Source: JACKII01 sp965202745
Lineage (GTDB): Bacteria > Pseudomonadota > Alphaproteobacteria > Bin95
Length of the DNA stretch: 64,000 nt
NCBI GenBank assembly: GCA_965202745.1
Contig: CBDBCB010000022.1
Location: 496,001 to 560,000 of the forward strand
Reading direction: 5' to 3'
Under the pieces are notes generated by a model. It did no database searches. It was not told the origin of the DNA and was given only the letters and a program-made list of their open reading frames with translations. How positions within the stretch are numbered: the first letter of the stretch is position 1; every line of letters starts with the position of its first letter. Below are positions 23,811 through 32,874 of this stretch, piece by piece. Position numbers and translations under genes: made by a program.

Positions 23811-23849
23811 CGTGAGGACGGGCCCCCGTTCATCGTGGCCATCCTTACG
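23811..23849 (-). promoter_or_regulatory. Hairpin in the metX leader / divergent promoter region
   Basis: CGTGAGGACGGGCC (23811-23824) and GGCCATCCTTACG (23837-23849) form a long stem with two interruptions and a 12-nt loop. It lies 50 bp upstream of the metX start. A TATATA-like sequence (23853-23858) could serve as the -10 for metX, which would place the hairpin at the very 5' end of the transcript. The SAM-II riboswitch consensus common ahead of alphaproteobacterial met genes is not recognisable here. Confidence 0.4.
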
Positions 23850-23873
23850 CCTATATAGATCAGAGTGGAAGAA

Positions 23874-24707
23874 ATGTCGTTACCTCCGTCGGACTTAGCC
23901 AACCGCCGGGCCGAAATTGACAAATTCGACCGGGAAATTCACCGCCTGTTGAGCGAACGGGCGAAGATTGTCTATGGCATCATGCGGGCGAAAGCCGCCG
24001 CGGCCGCTGCGGGCGAAGTGACGCCGCCGTTTCGTCCGGGCCGCGAGGCAGAAGTGCTGCGCGCCCTGGTCTCCCGCCACGCCAGCGAGTTTCCCATCGC
24101 CAGCGTCCAGCAGATTTGGCGCGAGATCATCTCCGGCGCGACACGCATGCAGGCCGTCCAGCAAATAGCCGTGCTGGCCGGTAATGCCAGCATCGGCACG
24201 CTCGCGCGGGACCATTTCGGCGTCGGCGCGGAATACCAAAACGTCCCGTCCCCGGCTGACGCCATGAACAAATTGACCGCCATGCAGGTGGCCGCTGCCG
24301 TCATGCCCATGGTGGTTTCCGGCGATAGCGCACAGTGGTGGCGCAGCTTGATCGAGGATGATACGCCCGAAGGCGCGCCCAAAGTTGTGGCGCGCCTTCC
24401 GTTTTTTCAGGCTGGCGCTGCGGGCCAAGCCGTCGTGCTGTCGCCCTTCCCCACCGACCCGAGCAGCGATGACCGCGGCGTTCTCGGCCTGAGCCTCAGC
24501 GAGGGCAGCAATTTGGATGCTGTCATTGCCTGCCTGACCGGCAGCGGCTCCGCACCGGTCGCTAAGCCGATTTGCGCTGGCCAGCATGTCTGGCTGGAGA
24601 TCGGCCGCTTGCTGGCAGACAGCGATCCGCTGGTCGGCGCACTCAATAGTCTGCCCGGCGTTGAACGGGCTATCGTACTCGGCGGCTATGCCGTGCCGCT
24701 GGCTTAA
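23874..24707 (+). CDS. Chorismate mutase (AroQ type) with C-terminal extension
   Basis: Converts chorismate to prephenate for phenylalanine and tyrosine. The N-terminal AroQ helical domain occupies about residues 1-95: NRRAEIDKFDREIHRLLSER, then AKIVYGIMRAKAA and VQQIWREIISGATRMQ, carrying the arginines and lysine that hold the substrate. The C-terminal 180 residues (from VQQIAVLAG) do not show a prephenate dehydratase or ACT signature I recognise, so the second half is of unknown function. ATG at 23874 with GGAAG just upstream is preferred over the longer frame. hisC starts 17 bp later, giving the order chorismate mutase - hisC - tyrC. Confidence 0.88.
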   Translation: MSLPPSDLANRRAEIDKFDREIHRLLSERAKIVYGIMRAKAAAAAAGEVTPPFRPGREAEVLRALVSRHASEFPIASVQQIWREIISGATRMQAVQQIAVLAGNASIGTLARDHFGVGAEYQNVPSPADAMNKLTAMQVAAAVMPMVVSGDSAQWWRSLIEDDTPEGAPKVVARLPFFQAGAAGQAVVLSPFPTDPSSDDRGVLGLSLSEGSNLDAVIACLTGSGSAPVAKPICAGQHVWLEIGRLLADSDPLVGALNSLPGVERAIVLGGYAVPLA

Positions 24708-24724
24708 CTTCTGGACCTGACACT

Positions 24725-25834
24725 ATGGCAAATGACTCTCAGAGCCCCCTCGTCCCTCAGCCCGGCATCATGGGCATCGCCCCCTACGTTCCGGGCGGCC
24801 ATAACCTTGCGGGTCACAACCTGGTGCGCGTGCTTTCCGCGAACGAGAATCCGCTTGGGCCGGGCGACGCAGCCCGCCAGGCCTATCTGGACGCCGCGGG
24901 CGCGCTGGAGCGCTACCCCGATGGCGCACACGCCCATCTGCGCCAGGCCATTGCCCAGGCCGAAGGGCTGGAGGCGGAGCGCATCGTTTGCGGCGCAGGC
25001 TCGGACGAATTGCTGGGCATGCTGGGCAAGGCCTATGCCGGTGTCGGTGACGAGATCATCTATTCCGCGCATGGCTTCACCATGTACCCGATCATCGCCC
25101 AGAGCATCGGCGCGCGGCCCGTGGCAGCGCCGGAGCAGAATCTGACTGCCGATATGGATGCCCTGCTGGCCGCGGTGACGCCGCTCACCAAGATCCTGTT
25201 CCTCGCCAACCCCAATAACCCGACCGGCACCTACCTGCCGATGGCCAAGGTTCGCGACCTGCGCGCCCGCCTGCGGGAGGACATTCTGCTGGTGCTTGAC
25301 GCCGCCTATATGGAGTACGTGACGGCAGAGGATTACGGCGATCCGGTGGACCTGGTGCGCGAGACCCAGAACACCGTCATGTGCCGCACTTTCTCCAAGA
25401 TTCACGGCCTGGCCTCGGTCCGGCTCGGCTGGTGCTACGGTCCGCAATCGGTGGTGGACGTGCTCAACCGCATCCGCGGCCCCTTCAACGTCAGCGTCCC
25501 GGCGCTGGCGGCGGGTGAGGCCGCCATCAAGGACAAGGCCCACCAGGACAATTCCCGCACCCACAACAACAAGTGGCTGCCGTGGCTCACCCAGGAACTG
25601 CGCGGCCTCGGTCTGCACGTGCCGGACAGCCAGGGCAATTTCATCCTGGTGCAGTTCCCGCAGGAAGACGGCAAGGATGCCGCCGCCGCCATCGCCCACC
25701 TGAATTCGCACGGCATCATTCCCCGCCAGATGGGCGGCTACGGGCTGCCGGATTGCGTGCGCATCACCATTGGCCTGGAAGGCGATAACAAAGCCGTCGC
25801 AGACGCGCTCCGCGAGTTTGTGGGCAAGGCATGA
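24725..25834 (+). CDS. hisC: Histidinol-phosphate / aromatic aminotransferase HisC
   Basis: A 369-residue class I/II PLP aminotransferase. It shows LSANENPLGPGDAARQAYLD at the N-terminus, GAGSDELLGML in the PLP-binding region, LANPNNPTGTYL with the cofactor Asn, VLDAAYMEYV with the Asp, and the PLP-lysine in CRTFSKIHGLASVRLGWCYG. Lying between chorismate mutase and a prephenate-type dehydrogenase, it may also transaminate aromatic keto acids, as shown for some HisC homologues in such operons; this is inference from context. It overlaps the next gene by 4 bp (ATGA). Confidence 0.93.
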   Translation: MANDSQSPLVPQPGIMGIAPYVPGGHNLAGHNLVRVLSANENPLGPGDAARQAYLDAAGALERYPDGAHAHLRQAIAQAEGLEAERIVCGAGSDELLGMLGKAYAGVGDEIIYSAHGFTMYPIIAQSIGARPVAAPEQNLTADMDALLAAVTPLTKILFLANPNNPTGTYLPMAKVRDLRARLREDILLVLDAAYMEYVTAEDYGDPVDLVRETQNTVMCRTFSKIHGLASVRLGWCYGPQSVVDVLNRIRGPFNVSVPALAAGEAAIKDKAHQDNSRTHNNKWLPWLTQELRGLGLHVPDSQGNFILVQFPQEDGKDAAAAIAHLNSHGIIPRQMGGYGLPDCVRITIGLEGDNKAVADALREFVGKA

Positions 25835-26715
25835 GCGGCCCTGCTTTTTCCCGTATCTGCATCATCGGCATCGGCCTGATCGGCGCCTCGCTGGCCCACG
25901 TCGTTAAGCGCGACGGGTTGGCCGGGCACCTCGCCGTTTGCGACATGAACCTGGAGCACCGGCAACGGGCACTCGGCCTGGGTATTGCCGACAGCGTGTA
26001 CGAATCGGCTGCCGAAGCGGTTGCAGGCTCGGACCTGATCATCGTCTCCGCCCCGATCGGCGCGTTCGCCCGCATCGGCGAGGCCATAAAGCCCGCGCTC
26101 AAGCCGGGCATGATCGTCACCGACACGGGCTCCTCCAAGCGCTCCGTCCTGCGCGACCTGGGGCCGTTCATTCCGGACGGCGTGCATTTTGTCCCCGGCC
26201 ATCCCATCGCCGGCACGGAGCATTCCGGCCCCGACGCCGGTTTCCCGGAACTGTTCGACGGCCGCTGGTGCATCCTGACCCCGCCCCCCGGCACCGACGA
26301 GGCCGCGGTAGAGAAAGTCGCCAGCCTCTGGCGTTCGGCAGGCTCGATGATTGAGATCATGGAGCCTGGCCACCACGACCAGGTGCTTGCCATCACCAGC
26401 CACCTGCCCCACCTAATTGCGTTTACGATCTGCGGCACGGCGGGCGACCTGGAGGACGTGCTCCAGCAGGAGGTGATTAAGTTCTCCGCTTCCGGCTTCC
26501 GCGATTTCACCCGCATCGCCGCCAGCGACCCGATCATGTGGCGCGACATCTTCCTGAACAACCGCGATGCCCTGCTGGATGTGGCTGGCCGCATGCAGGA
26601 GGACCTGGCCCGCCTGCAACGCGCCATCCGCTGGGGCGAAGGCGAGGAAATCGAAAAGCTCATCCGCCAAACCCGTGAAATCCGGCGTCAACTGATCGAG
26701 GCGAAACAGGCGTAG
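25831..26715 (+). CDS. tyrC: Prephenate / arogenate (cyclohexadienyl) dehydrogenase
   Basis: Oxidatively decarboxylates prephenate or arogenate towards tyrosine. The 294-residue protein has an N-terminal NAD(P)-binding IIGIGLIGASLAHVVKRDG, then VTDTGSSKRSVLRDLG, the active-site VPGHPIAGTEHSGPDAGF, and the helical C-terminal dimerisation domain with HHDQVLAITSHLPHLIAF. It lacks an ACT domain, so feedback inhibition is not obvious. Translation is coupled to hisC through the ATGA overlap. This is the last gene of the aromatic amino acid operon; 65 bp downstream an IS481 copy begins. Confidence 0.93.
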   Translation: MSGPAFSRICIIGIGLIGASLAHVVKRDGLAGHLAVCDMNLEHRQRALGLGIADSVYESAAEAVAGSDLIIVSAPIGAFARIGEAIKPALKPGMIVTDTGSSKRSVLRDLGPFIPDGVHFVPGHPIAGTEHSGPDAGFPELFDGRWCILTPPPGTDEAAVEKVASLWRSAGSMIEIMEPGHHDQVLAITSHLPHLIAFTICGTAGDLEDVLQQEVIKFSASGFRDFTRIAASDPIMWRDIFLNNRDALLDVAGRMQEDLARLQRAIRWGEGEEIEKLIRQTREIRRQLIEAKQA

Positions 26716-26780
26716 GGCACTCGCCTGTCCTTCTCCTTCCCTGCAACTGGCAGGGTCCATGCCAGAGAGTAGGAACTAAG

Positions 26781-27340
26781 TGTCCCATCCTGGAAGGTAA
26801 TATGGCTGTTTCCTGACCAGCTCTAGTTTGAGTTTGCGCCATCCCTTCAGTGCCTGCAAGGGCGTCTTGCTGCCCAGGGCTGATTGCAGCAGTTGCTGGG
26901 TGTAAAGCCAGACATAGCGAAGCAGCGTGGCTTCCAGAACCTCGCCGGATCGGAAGGGATGGCTCTGCAGAACCTCTTCGATGCGGCCATTGAACCGTTC
27001 GACCATACCGTTGGTCTGAGGTGACCTAGGCGGCGTCAGGCGATGATCGATATCGAGGGCAGTGCCCAGCGTGTCGCATTCATGCGCGCCTGTTGCGGCG
27101 CGCTGGCGCAGACCGAAGAGGCGATCCGTGAACTCTTTTCCATTATCCGGGAGTATGGGGCGGATCCGCATCGGGCAGGCGCGCTCCAGGGCGCGCAGGA
27201 AGCGCCGGGCATTGGCCGCTGTCTTGCTGTTGTAGACCCTGATAACAACCCAACGCGTTGCCCTGTCGATGGCCACGAAGAGGGAACGGCGGCGGCTCTC
27301 ATCTGCCATCGGTGGCAGGTATTTCAGGTCGATGGGGATG
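26781..27340 (-). mobile_element. IS481-family element, copy 2 (truncated)
   Basis: Starts with the same TGTCCCATCC terminus as copy 1 and matches it for 560 bp without gaps and with about seven substitutions. The transposase C-terminal part, from IPIDLKYLPPMADE to YYLPGWDT, is open from about 27340 to a stop just outside the element at 26776. At 27340 the match ends abruptly, 7 bp before the IS256-family terminus, and the 5' half of the element is absent from the far side of the IS256 element. Confidence 0.88.
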
Positions 27341-27347
27341 CACGCGT

Positions 27348-28720
27348 GAGAAACAGCTGACAATTGGTGATTGTCCTGAGGGGCGGCATATCATGGCGTT
27401 GTTCCCGCGCCGCAATCCTCGCTGAGAAAAGGCTATGCCCCATGACGAGAGATACCATCACCGCGTTGCCCCATCCCAAGGGATTTTCCGCCGATCCGCT
27501 GACGGATTTGATCCGTTCCGGGGCGCGGCAGTTGATCGAGCAAGCGCTTGAAGTTGAGTGGAGCGGATGGCTTGCACCATTTTCCAATGAGACGACGCCC
27601 GAGGGGCCCGCGCGGGTCGTTCGTCACGCTCACCTGCCAGAACGAGAGGGAATGACCGGGATTGGCCCAGTGCCCGTGAAAGGGCCACGCGGGCGGGATC
27701 GTGATCGGCAGGCTGAGAAGGGTCGGTTCTCTTCTTCGATCCTGCCGCCGTATCTGCGCAAGGCGAAGTCCGTCGAGGACTTGCTGCCCTGGCTTTCCCT
27801 CAACGGCATTTCCACGGGCGATTTTCAGGCGGCCTTGGCCGCGCTGCTCGGGCCGAACGCGGCGGGCCTGTCGTCCCCCACCATCTCGCGGCTGAAGTCC
27901 AATTGGTGGGAGGAGTACGACCGCTGGCAGAAGCGCGATCTCAGCGCCCGGCGCATCGTCTATGTCTGGGCGGATGGCGTCTATTTCCAGCCAAGGATGG
28001 AAGAAAAGCAATGTGTTCTGGTGCTGATCGGCGCGGATGAATGGGGCCGAAAGGAGATACTGGGGCTGACCGACGGCTATCGCGAAAGGACCCAAAGCTG
28101 GCGCGCGCTCCTGCTCGACCTCAAGCGGCGCGGCCTCAATCACGCGCCCGATCTCGCGGTAGGCGACGGTGCACTGGGCTTCTGGGCCGCCCTTCGCGCG
28201 GTCTTCGGCGCGACCGCAGAACAGCGCTGCTGGTTCCATAAAACCGGCAATGGGCTGAAGGCAATGCCCCAATCGGTGCAAGCGAAAGCCAAAGGCCCCC
28301 TGCACGACATCTGGCAGGCAGAGACGAAGGCCGAAGCCATGGCGGCCTGCGATTTCTTCATCGAGACCTACGGCGTGAAAGACGAACAAGCGGTAGCCAA
28401 ATGGATCAAAGACCGTGACGTGCTGCTGGCCTTCTATGATTTCCCGGCAGAACAGTGGAAACACATCAGAACCACCCATCCCATCGAAAGCGCCTTCGCG
28501 ACGGTGTGTCACCGGACAGGTAAAACCAAAGGCTGTCTGAGCCGAAAGACCGCCCTCGCCATGGCGGTCAGGCTCCTGATGTCAGCGCAGGGCAAATGGC
28601 GAAAGCGCGACGGCGCAAATCGCATGCCTGGGATAATCCAGGGCATTGCATTCATCGACGGGATCAAACAAATGCAAAACGCCGCCTGATCAAGCCGTCA
28701 CCAACTTTCGGCCATAGCTC
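27348..28720 (+). mobile_element. IS256-family element
   Basis: Bounded by imperfect terminal inverted repeats at 27348-27370 and 28698-28720 that agree at 16 of 23 positions and share a final TTGGTGA block. The 1373-bp span contains a single intact transposase gene. Left flank is a truncated IS481 copy, right flank is the first 33 codons of a chain-length determinant gene. No 8-9 bp target duplication is seen, suggesting a deletion or rearrangement after insertion. Confidence 0.82.
27442..28689 (+). CDS. IS256-family (Mutator-type) transposase
   Basis: A 415-residue DDE transposase. The N-terminal part has LIRSGARQLIEQALEVEWSG and RVVRHAHLPEREGMTGIGPV. The catalytic core shows IVYVWADGVYF with the first Asp, LAVGDGALGFW with the second, the C/H motif RCWFHKTGN, and the Glu in HIRTTHPIESAFATVCHRT followed by KTKGCLSRKTALAM. 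The ATG at 27442 fits the family N-terminus better than the earlier start at 27364. The frame is complete and both ends of the element are present, so this is the only insertion sequence in the window that looks potentially functional. Confidence 0.93.
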   Translation: MTRDTITALPHPKGFSADPLTDLIRSGARQLIEQALEVEWSGWLAPFSNETTPEGPARVVRHAHLPEREGMTGIGPVPVKGPRGRDRDRQAEKGRFSSSILPPYLRKAKSVEDLLPWLSLNGISTGDFQAALAALLGPNAAGLSSPTISRLKSNWWEEYDRWQKRDLSARRIVYVWADGVYFQPRMEEKQCVLVLIGADEWGRKEILGLTDGYRERTQSWRALLLDLKRRGLNHAPDLAVGDGALGFWAALRAVFGATAEQRCWFHKTGNGLKAMPQSVQAKAKGPLHDIWQAETKAEAMAACDFFIETYGVKDEQAVAKWIKDRDVLLAFYDFPAEQWKHIRTTHPIESAFATVCHRTGKTKGCLSRKTALAMAVRLLMSAQGKWRKRDGANRMPGIIQGIAFIDGIKQMQNAA

Positions 28721-28820
28721 CAATTCCGCCATTCTCGCCCAGTATGAATACCAAGGCAACAATCCACAACCGCCGGCGAACGCCGTCGATATATTTGCCA
28801 ATGTCGAGACTTTGTTCCAT
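28721..28820 (-). pseudogene. Polysaccharide chain-length determinant (Wzz/GumC-like) N-terminal stub
   Basis: From the ATG at 28818-28820 the minus strand reads MEQSLDIGKYIDGVRRRLW and IVALVFILGENGGI, then the IS256 terminus. The pattern of a short cytoplasmic segment, basic RRR and the first membrane helix matches the start of chain-length determinant proteins that accompany exosortase loci. It begins 30 bp after the ATPase relic stop in the same direction. The remaining part of the gene is not in the window. Confidence 0.6.
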
Positions 28821-28850
28821 CTCAGATCCGCCAGGAGAACCGCATCGTCA

Positions 28851-29713
28851 TTAAGCCTGTGACCGAATAAGTTTGGGGCTGTTGTCGATCGGCGTGAAGT
28901 ATTTGTAAATCCCATGCCGCTTTGCGCCATCCAAGAACTTCCGGAGCAATTCTTCGTCTATTACTTTGCGATTATAAGAGAATCCATAGATCAGATAGAG
29001 CTGATACAGAATATTGACCAACCGCGGAATGCCGCCGGTAGCTTCGTGTATCAGTTCACAAATCCGGTCAGAGAATATCTTCCAGGTAGCACCCGCGACC
29101 GCCAGACGGTGGTGGATATATTGCGCGACCTCGTCCTTGGTCAACGGCCCCAGGTGGAAGTCAGAACTGATACGCTGCGAAAATTGCGCCAGTTCTGGCA
29201 GCGCGAGCTTGTCCCGCAATTGCGGCTACCCAACCAATATCATCTGCAGAAGTTCGTCTTTATCGGAATTGATGTTGGAAAACATACGCAGCTCTTCCAA
29301 CGCTTTAACGGACAATTCCTGCGCTTCGTCGACGATCAGCAACACGCGCCGGCCGCGCGCATAGCAGTCGATCAGATAATCCTGGAACTGCCGGAAAGCT
29401 TGACGTAGGGGCCGTCGTCAAACGGTTGATCCAGCGCCATCAATGCCCAATGCAGTACGTCGCCCCGTCCTTCTTGCATGTTGGAGATAAGATCGCCGGT
29501 CAAATCTTCCGGCAACTCCTTCAGCAGATGACGCAGGAGCGTGGTTTTTCCCGCGCCGATTTCGCCGGTGATTGCCGTAATGGGTGCGCGCGCCATGACA
29601 CCATAGCGCAGCATAGTGAACGCCATCAGGTGGTTATCGGACCAATAGAGAAAATCCGGATCCGGCACCGTCAAGAACGCGCGTTCTGTCAGCCCATAGA
29701 ATTCTTCGTACAT
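28851..29713 (-). pseudogene. Exosortase-locus AAA ATPase (ExeA/PrsK-neighbour type), frameshift plus amber codon
   Basis: An ATPase related to ExeA that is typically found in exosortase/polysaccharide loci. From MYEEFYGLTERAFLTVPDPD (ATG at 29711-29713) it carries the Walker A GEIGAGKTTLLRHLL. Near 29410 a one-base shift moves the continuation LRQAFRQFQDYLIDC and the Walker B VLLIVDEAQELS into another frame. A TAG at 29226-29228 then interrupts LQMILVG-PQLRDKLALPEL, where a glutamine would be expected. The C-terminal part with LTKDEVAQYIHHRLAVAGA and GGIPRLVNILYQL is well preserved. Two independent lesions make function very unlikely. Confidence 0.82.
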
Positions 29714-30044
29714 GTGCGTCGAACTTTCAATCCATAAACCGTTGACCAATACCTTCGGCCGTTCCCTGGATAGGGAGTTTGATTTGTTCGGCAGGCGATG
29801 ACCCACTGTCGACCAAAAGTATTAACTTAGTCCTTCCGACCCAATGTCGCCGGCTCAGCTCAAGTTCATACGAACTTCTTCATTTCCAGCATACTTTATA
29901 CGGCTTGTGCACTGGTTAAGATGACATCGCTACAAACACCCCGCTCAGGTAGTCGCGCCAGTTGGCAAACTGTTGCCAACTAGACGCAGCTGTTCTTTTG
30001 CCACAGCGCGCCTCGGTTCAATCCTGTGTCCGTGCTTTTCTTGC
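29714..30044. other. Intergenic region with a perfect 9-bp palindrome
   Basis: No gene is seen. AGTTGGCAA (29960-29968) and TTGCCAACT (29973-29981) form a perfect inverted repeat with a 4-nt loop, 64 bp after the EpsI stop and about 250 bp upstream of the ATPase start. There is no T-tract, so an operator is as plausible as a terminator. The region is less GC-rich than the surroundings. Confidence 0.5.
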
Positions 30045-31652
30045 TTATTCGGGCACAAACTGCGGCAGCACATCAACGCTACTATCCAGGAACAGGCGAA
30101 GATGCTGTTCCGCTTCAGCTTCCGTCTCACCCGGCCGTACCGGAGTCAACAGGCGGACCAGTGCACCGTCAGTGCGGGAGCGCACAATGGCATCAAGCAA
30201 CGTCATTGCTTTGGCGACATAGTCGTTCGTAACGCGCCGGCCCCGGCCTTCGAACCAATAGTAGACGACCTGTTTGCTCAATCCTTTTTGAATGATCGCC
30301 CTATTGACGGGCACAAATCCAACCGTGTCTTTCGCAAGCGCATTTTGCAGCGCAATTTCCTGGCGCTTGATCTTAGACATCTCCCAACCGCCGGCAGGAA
30401 TACAGACCTACGGCGAATGGATGCCTGCACCGCCTGTTTGTTTTTCATAATAGGCGATAAACAGGCTTACAGGCGCTTTGGCATCAGAGTTGAAGAAATT
30501 GGCGGAGAAATAGTCGTCCGCGCCAAGCACGGCTTCGATATCTTCCGGCAACCGGTCGGGAACGCCTAACCGCCAGGCACCCAATTGCGCGGGAAACAGT
30601 GCGAGCGGATCCCGTTGTACCGTCACATTGCCACGATCTGGACTGGCACCCAGGCCAGCGCGGCGGCAACAATCAGCAACGCCGCCGTAATCGTCGCGGC
30701 GGAGCGCTTCATGTGGAAGACTTTGGGAACCTGGGGCCAGATCCCCTCATAGGAGAGGTCGAGCACTTCCGCGATGGGCCGCCGGTCGCCAACCAAGTGC
30801 TGCAATCCCCGGGCTAGCCCGAACAGGATCAGAATGCACAGGATGAAAATCACCCAGCCTTCGAAATAGCGCAGGAAGCCCTCCGCCTGCTCAATTCCGT
30901 AGGAGTCGACCAGAACGCCGATAACGCCAATCCGGAAGGAATTCATGACAATCGTGATGGGTGCGGCCGACAGCAACAACACGGCCTTGATCCAGACGGG
31001 CCCGCGGTAAAGCACGGCAAACACGTAGGAGAAGCTTATTACCGGGAACAGGTACCGCAGTCCGGAGCACGCTTCGGCCACGTGCAGCTTATAGATACCA
31101 AGATCGATGATATTTCCGTCGAGGAAGACGGGAATGTCCATCATGCGGATAAACCAAACGCCCAGTTCCGACGACATGAACTGCAACTGAATGGAGACCT
31201 GCCAATAAATAAAGTTCGGCAGTGGCAACATGTAGATCAGGTGCAGGACAGGTGGCCAATACACCCAACCGTTCCGAAATCCGAAGCCAACCAGCAACAT
31301 GCCGTAGAGCCAGATCAGGAGGGCATAAGTGACGATGTCCGGAATGCGCGCAAGGTCGCCAATGACAGCGATAACAAGGCCAGCCAATACGACGGCAATA
31401 CCAACCCACCTGTCACTGACCGGCTCGCTGGAAATGCCACACTCGCGCAATTGGCGGAGGAAAAGGTACATAGACAGCAGCGGAATTAACGGGCCGTGGC
31501 TATATTCCGGCGTTGACCATGCGTCGCCTAAAGAGGCCAGTCCAGAATACGTAAACCGCCGCTACAAGCGACAGGAATAGCCAAATGGCTCCAGTACTGA
31601 CGGATGACGGCGTTATCGATGATCGCTCATTCTTCCCGGGGATCGTTGTCAC
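30045..31652 (-). pseudogene. Exosortase fused to an EpsI domain (XrtD-like), multiply broken
   Basis: Exosortases are multi-pass membrane transpeptidases that sort PEP-CTERM-like proteins. A GTG at 31652 opens PSSVSTGAIWLFLSLVAAVY; a frameshift near 31535 leads to STPEYSHGPLIPLLSMYLFL. The core has the catalytic Cys in HVAEACSGLRYLFPVISFSY and the Arg in PITIVMNSFRIGVIGVL. A second shift at about 30625 joins the last membrane helix (ITAALLIVAAALAWVPVQIV) to the EpsI domain FPAQLGAWRLGVPDRLPEDI. A TAG at 30408-30410 interrupts it after AGIHSP, and the frame continues VCIPAGGWEMSKIKRQEIAL to VDVLPQFVPE. The restored length of about 535 codons fits an exosortase-EpsI fusion of the XrtD kind found in Alphaproteobacteria. 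Confidence 0.8.
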
Positions 31653-31936
31653 GCTGCTTCCTCGTCCTCGAGTTTATTACGGTGTTCTTAACCAATTGTG
31701 CGGTTTGTTCGATATGACAAATTCGTCAACACAATCAATTCGCCACAGCTTCGCCTCAAAAACCCCGGCTATTCCAACACATAGGGCACGGCGCCTGACC
31801 TTCAACCGCAATAAACCATATGCCACCCGGCGTTTGTCATTTTATATTATATAACGCGATATCATTATGTGTTAGGCCAACAATACACGAATTTAGGTTG
31901 TGAAGTCATGAAGATTGGCAGCGTTTGTGACGGTGG

Positions 31937-32821
31937 TCACTCGGCCTTGGGCCGCACTCCGCCGCGCGAGTAGTCGATCTCGAACGCCGGAGGGCGTCCC
32001 GCTGGCCAGGGATCGCCCCACAATTGCTGCCCGCCATCGACCGTCAGCACCTCGCCCGTAATGAATTTTCCGCTCGGCCCCGCCAGATAGATGATTGCTT
32101 CAGCGACGTCGAACTCGTCGCCCGCGTGCATCATCGGGTTGGATTGGTCAAAAGTTTCAGCCCCTTCCGGCGGGTAGCGCCCAAATGCACTCGACTCGCA
32201 GCACCCGGGTGCCATGCAGTTCACGCGGATCCCCAGTGGCGCCCACTCCACCGCCACCGACTTGCTGGCGTAGATGACGCCTGCCCGTGCCGCGGTCGTA
32301 TGTGCCATTTGCGGCAGACCCCGCCAAATATCGGCCACCACATTGACGATACTGCCGGGCTGCCCCCTGTCCCGCCAACGCCTGGCAGCCGCCTGCATCA
32401 TGTACCAGGTGCCGTTCAGGTTGGTATCGACAACCGCGTTCCAGCCTTTGACGGAAAAATCAATCGCATCTTGCGGGAATTGGCCGCCCGCATTGTTCAC
32501 CACAATATCCAGGCGGCCTAAATCAGCGTAGAGAGCGTCAAATAGGCTATCGACAGCCGCCGGGTCACGGATGGTCATGGCGCGCGACCAGCATTCGATC
32601 CCAGCCTTGGCGAAGAATGCCTCCGCCGCGGCCAGTTTCTCGGGATCACGGCCACAAATGGCCACCGTCGCACCCAGCCGGCCAAACAAGGTGGCCGTGG
32701 CCTTACCCAGCCCGCTGCCGCCGCCGGAGACCAATACGACCTTCCCGGCGAACAGGTCAGCGCGATAAACCGTTGGATAATTAAGTAGTGCCTGATCGTC
32801 CGAACCGAAATCCTGACTCAT
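31937..32821 (-). CDS. SDR oxidoreductase, 2,4-dienoyl-CoA reductase-like
   Basis: A 294-residue short-chain dehydrogenase. The cofactor motif VLVSGGGSGLGKATATLFGR is at about residue 28 and NNAGGQFP at about 108. The expected Tyr-x3-Lys is not present: the active-site segment is MAHTTAARAGVIYASKSVAV followed by EWAPLGIRVNCMAPG, where His-containing residues replace the catalytic Tyr while the Lys is kept. This is the pattern of peroxisomal-type 2,4-dienoyl-CoA reductases, which reduce dienoyl-CoA in unsaturated fatty acid degradation. A role in acyl-CoA metabolism is therefore the best guess; a different enoyl substrate is possible. Confidence 0.8.
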   Translation of the reverse strand: MSQDFGSDDQALLNYPTVYRADLFAGKVVLVSGGGSGLGKATATLFGRLGATVAICGRDPEKLAAAEAFFAKAGIECWSRAMTIRDPAAVDSLFDALYADLGRLDIVVNNAGGQFPQDAIDFSVKGWNAVVDTNLNGTWYMMQAAARRWRDRGQPGSIVNVVADIWRGLPQMAHTTAARAGVIYASKSVAVEWAPLGIRVNCMAPGCCESSAFGRYPPEGAETFDQSNPMMHAGDEFDVAEAIIYLAGPSGKFITGEVLTVDGGQQLWGDPWPAGRPPAFEIDYSRGGVRPKAE

Positions 32822-32874
32822 CGCGCTTCCCCTTGCCGTTTTCCTGGCCTGGTTTCGTGGCCAGGTTTCCCGGA

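Noticed and set aside
23762..23873. SAM-II riboswitch ahead of metX
   Set aside because: The conserved pseudoknot sequence of SAM-II is not present in the leader; only an unassigned hairpin is seen.
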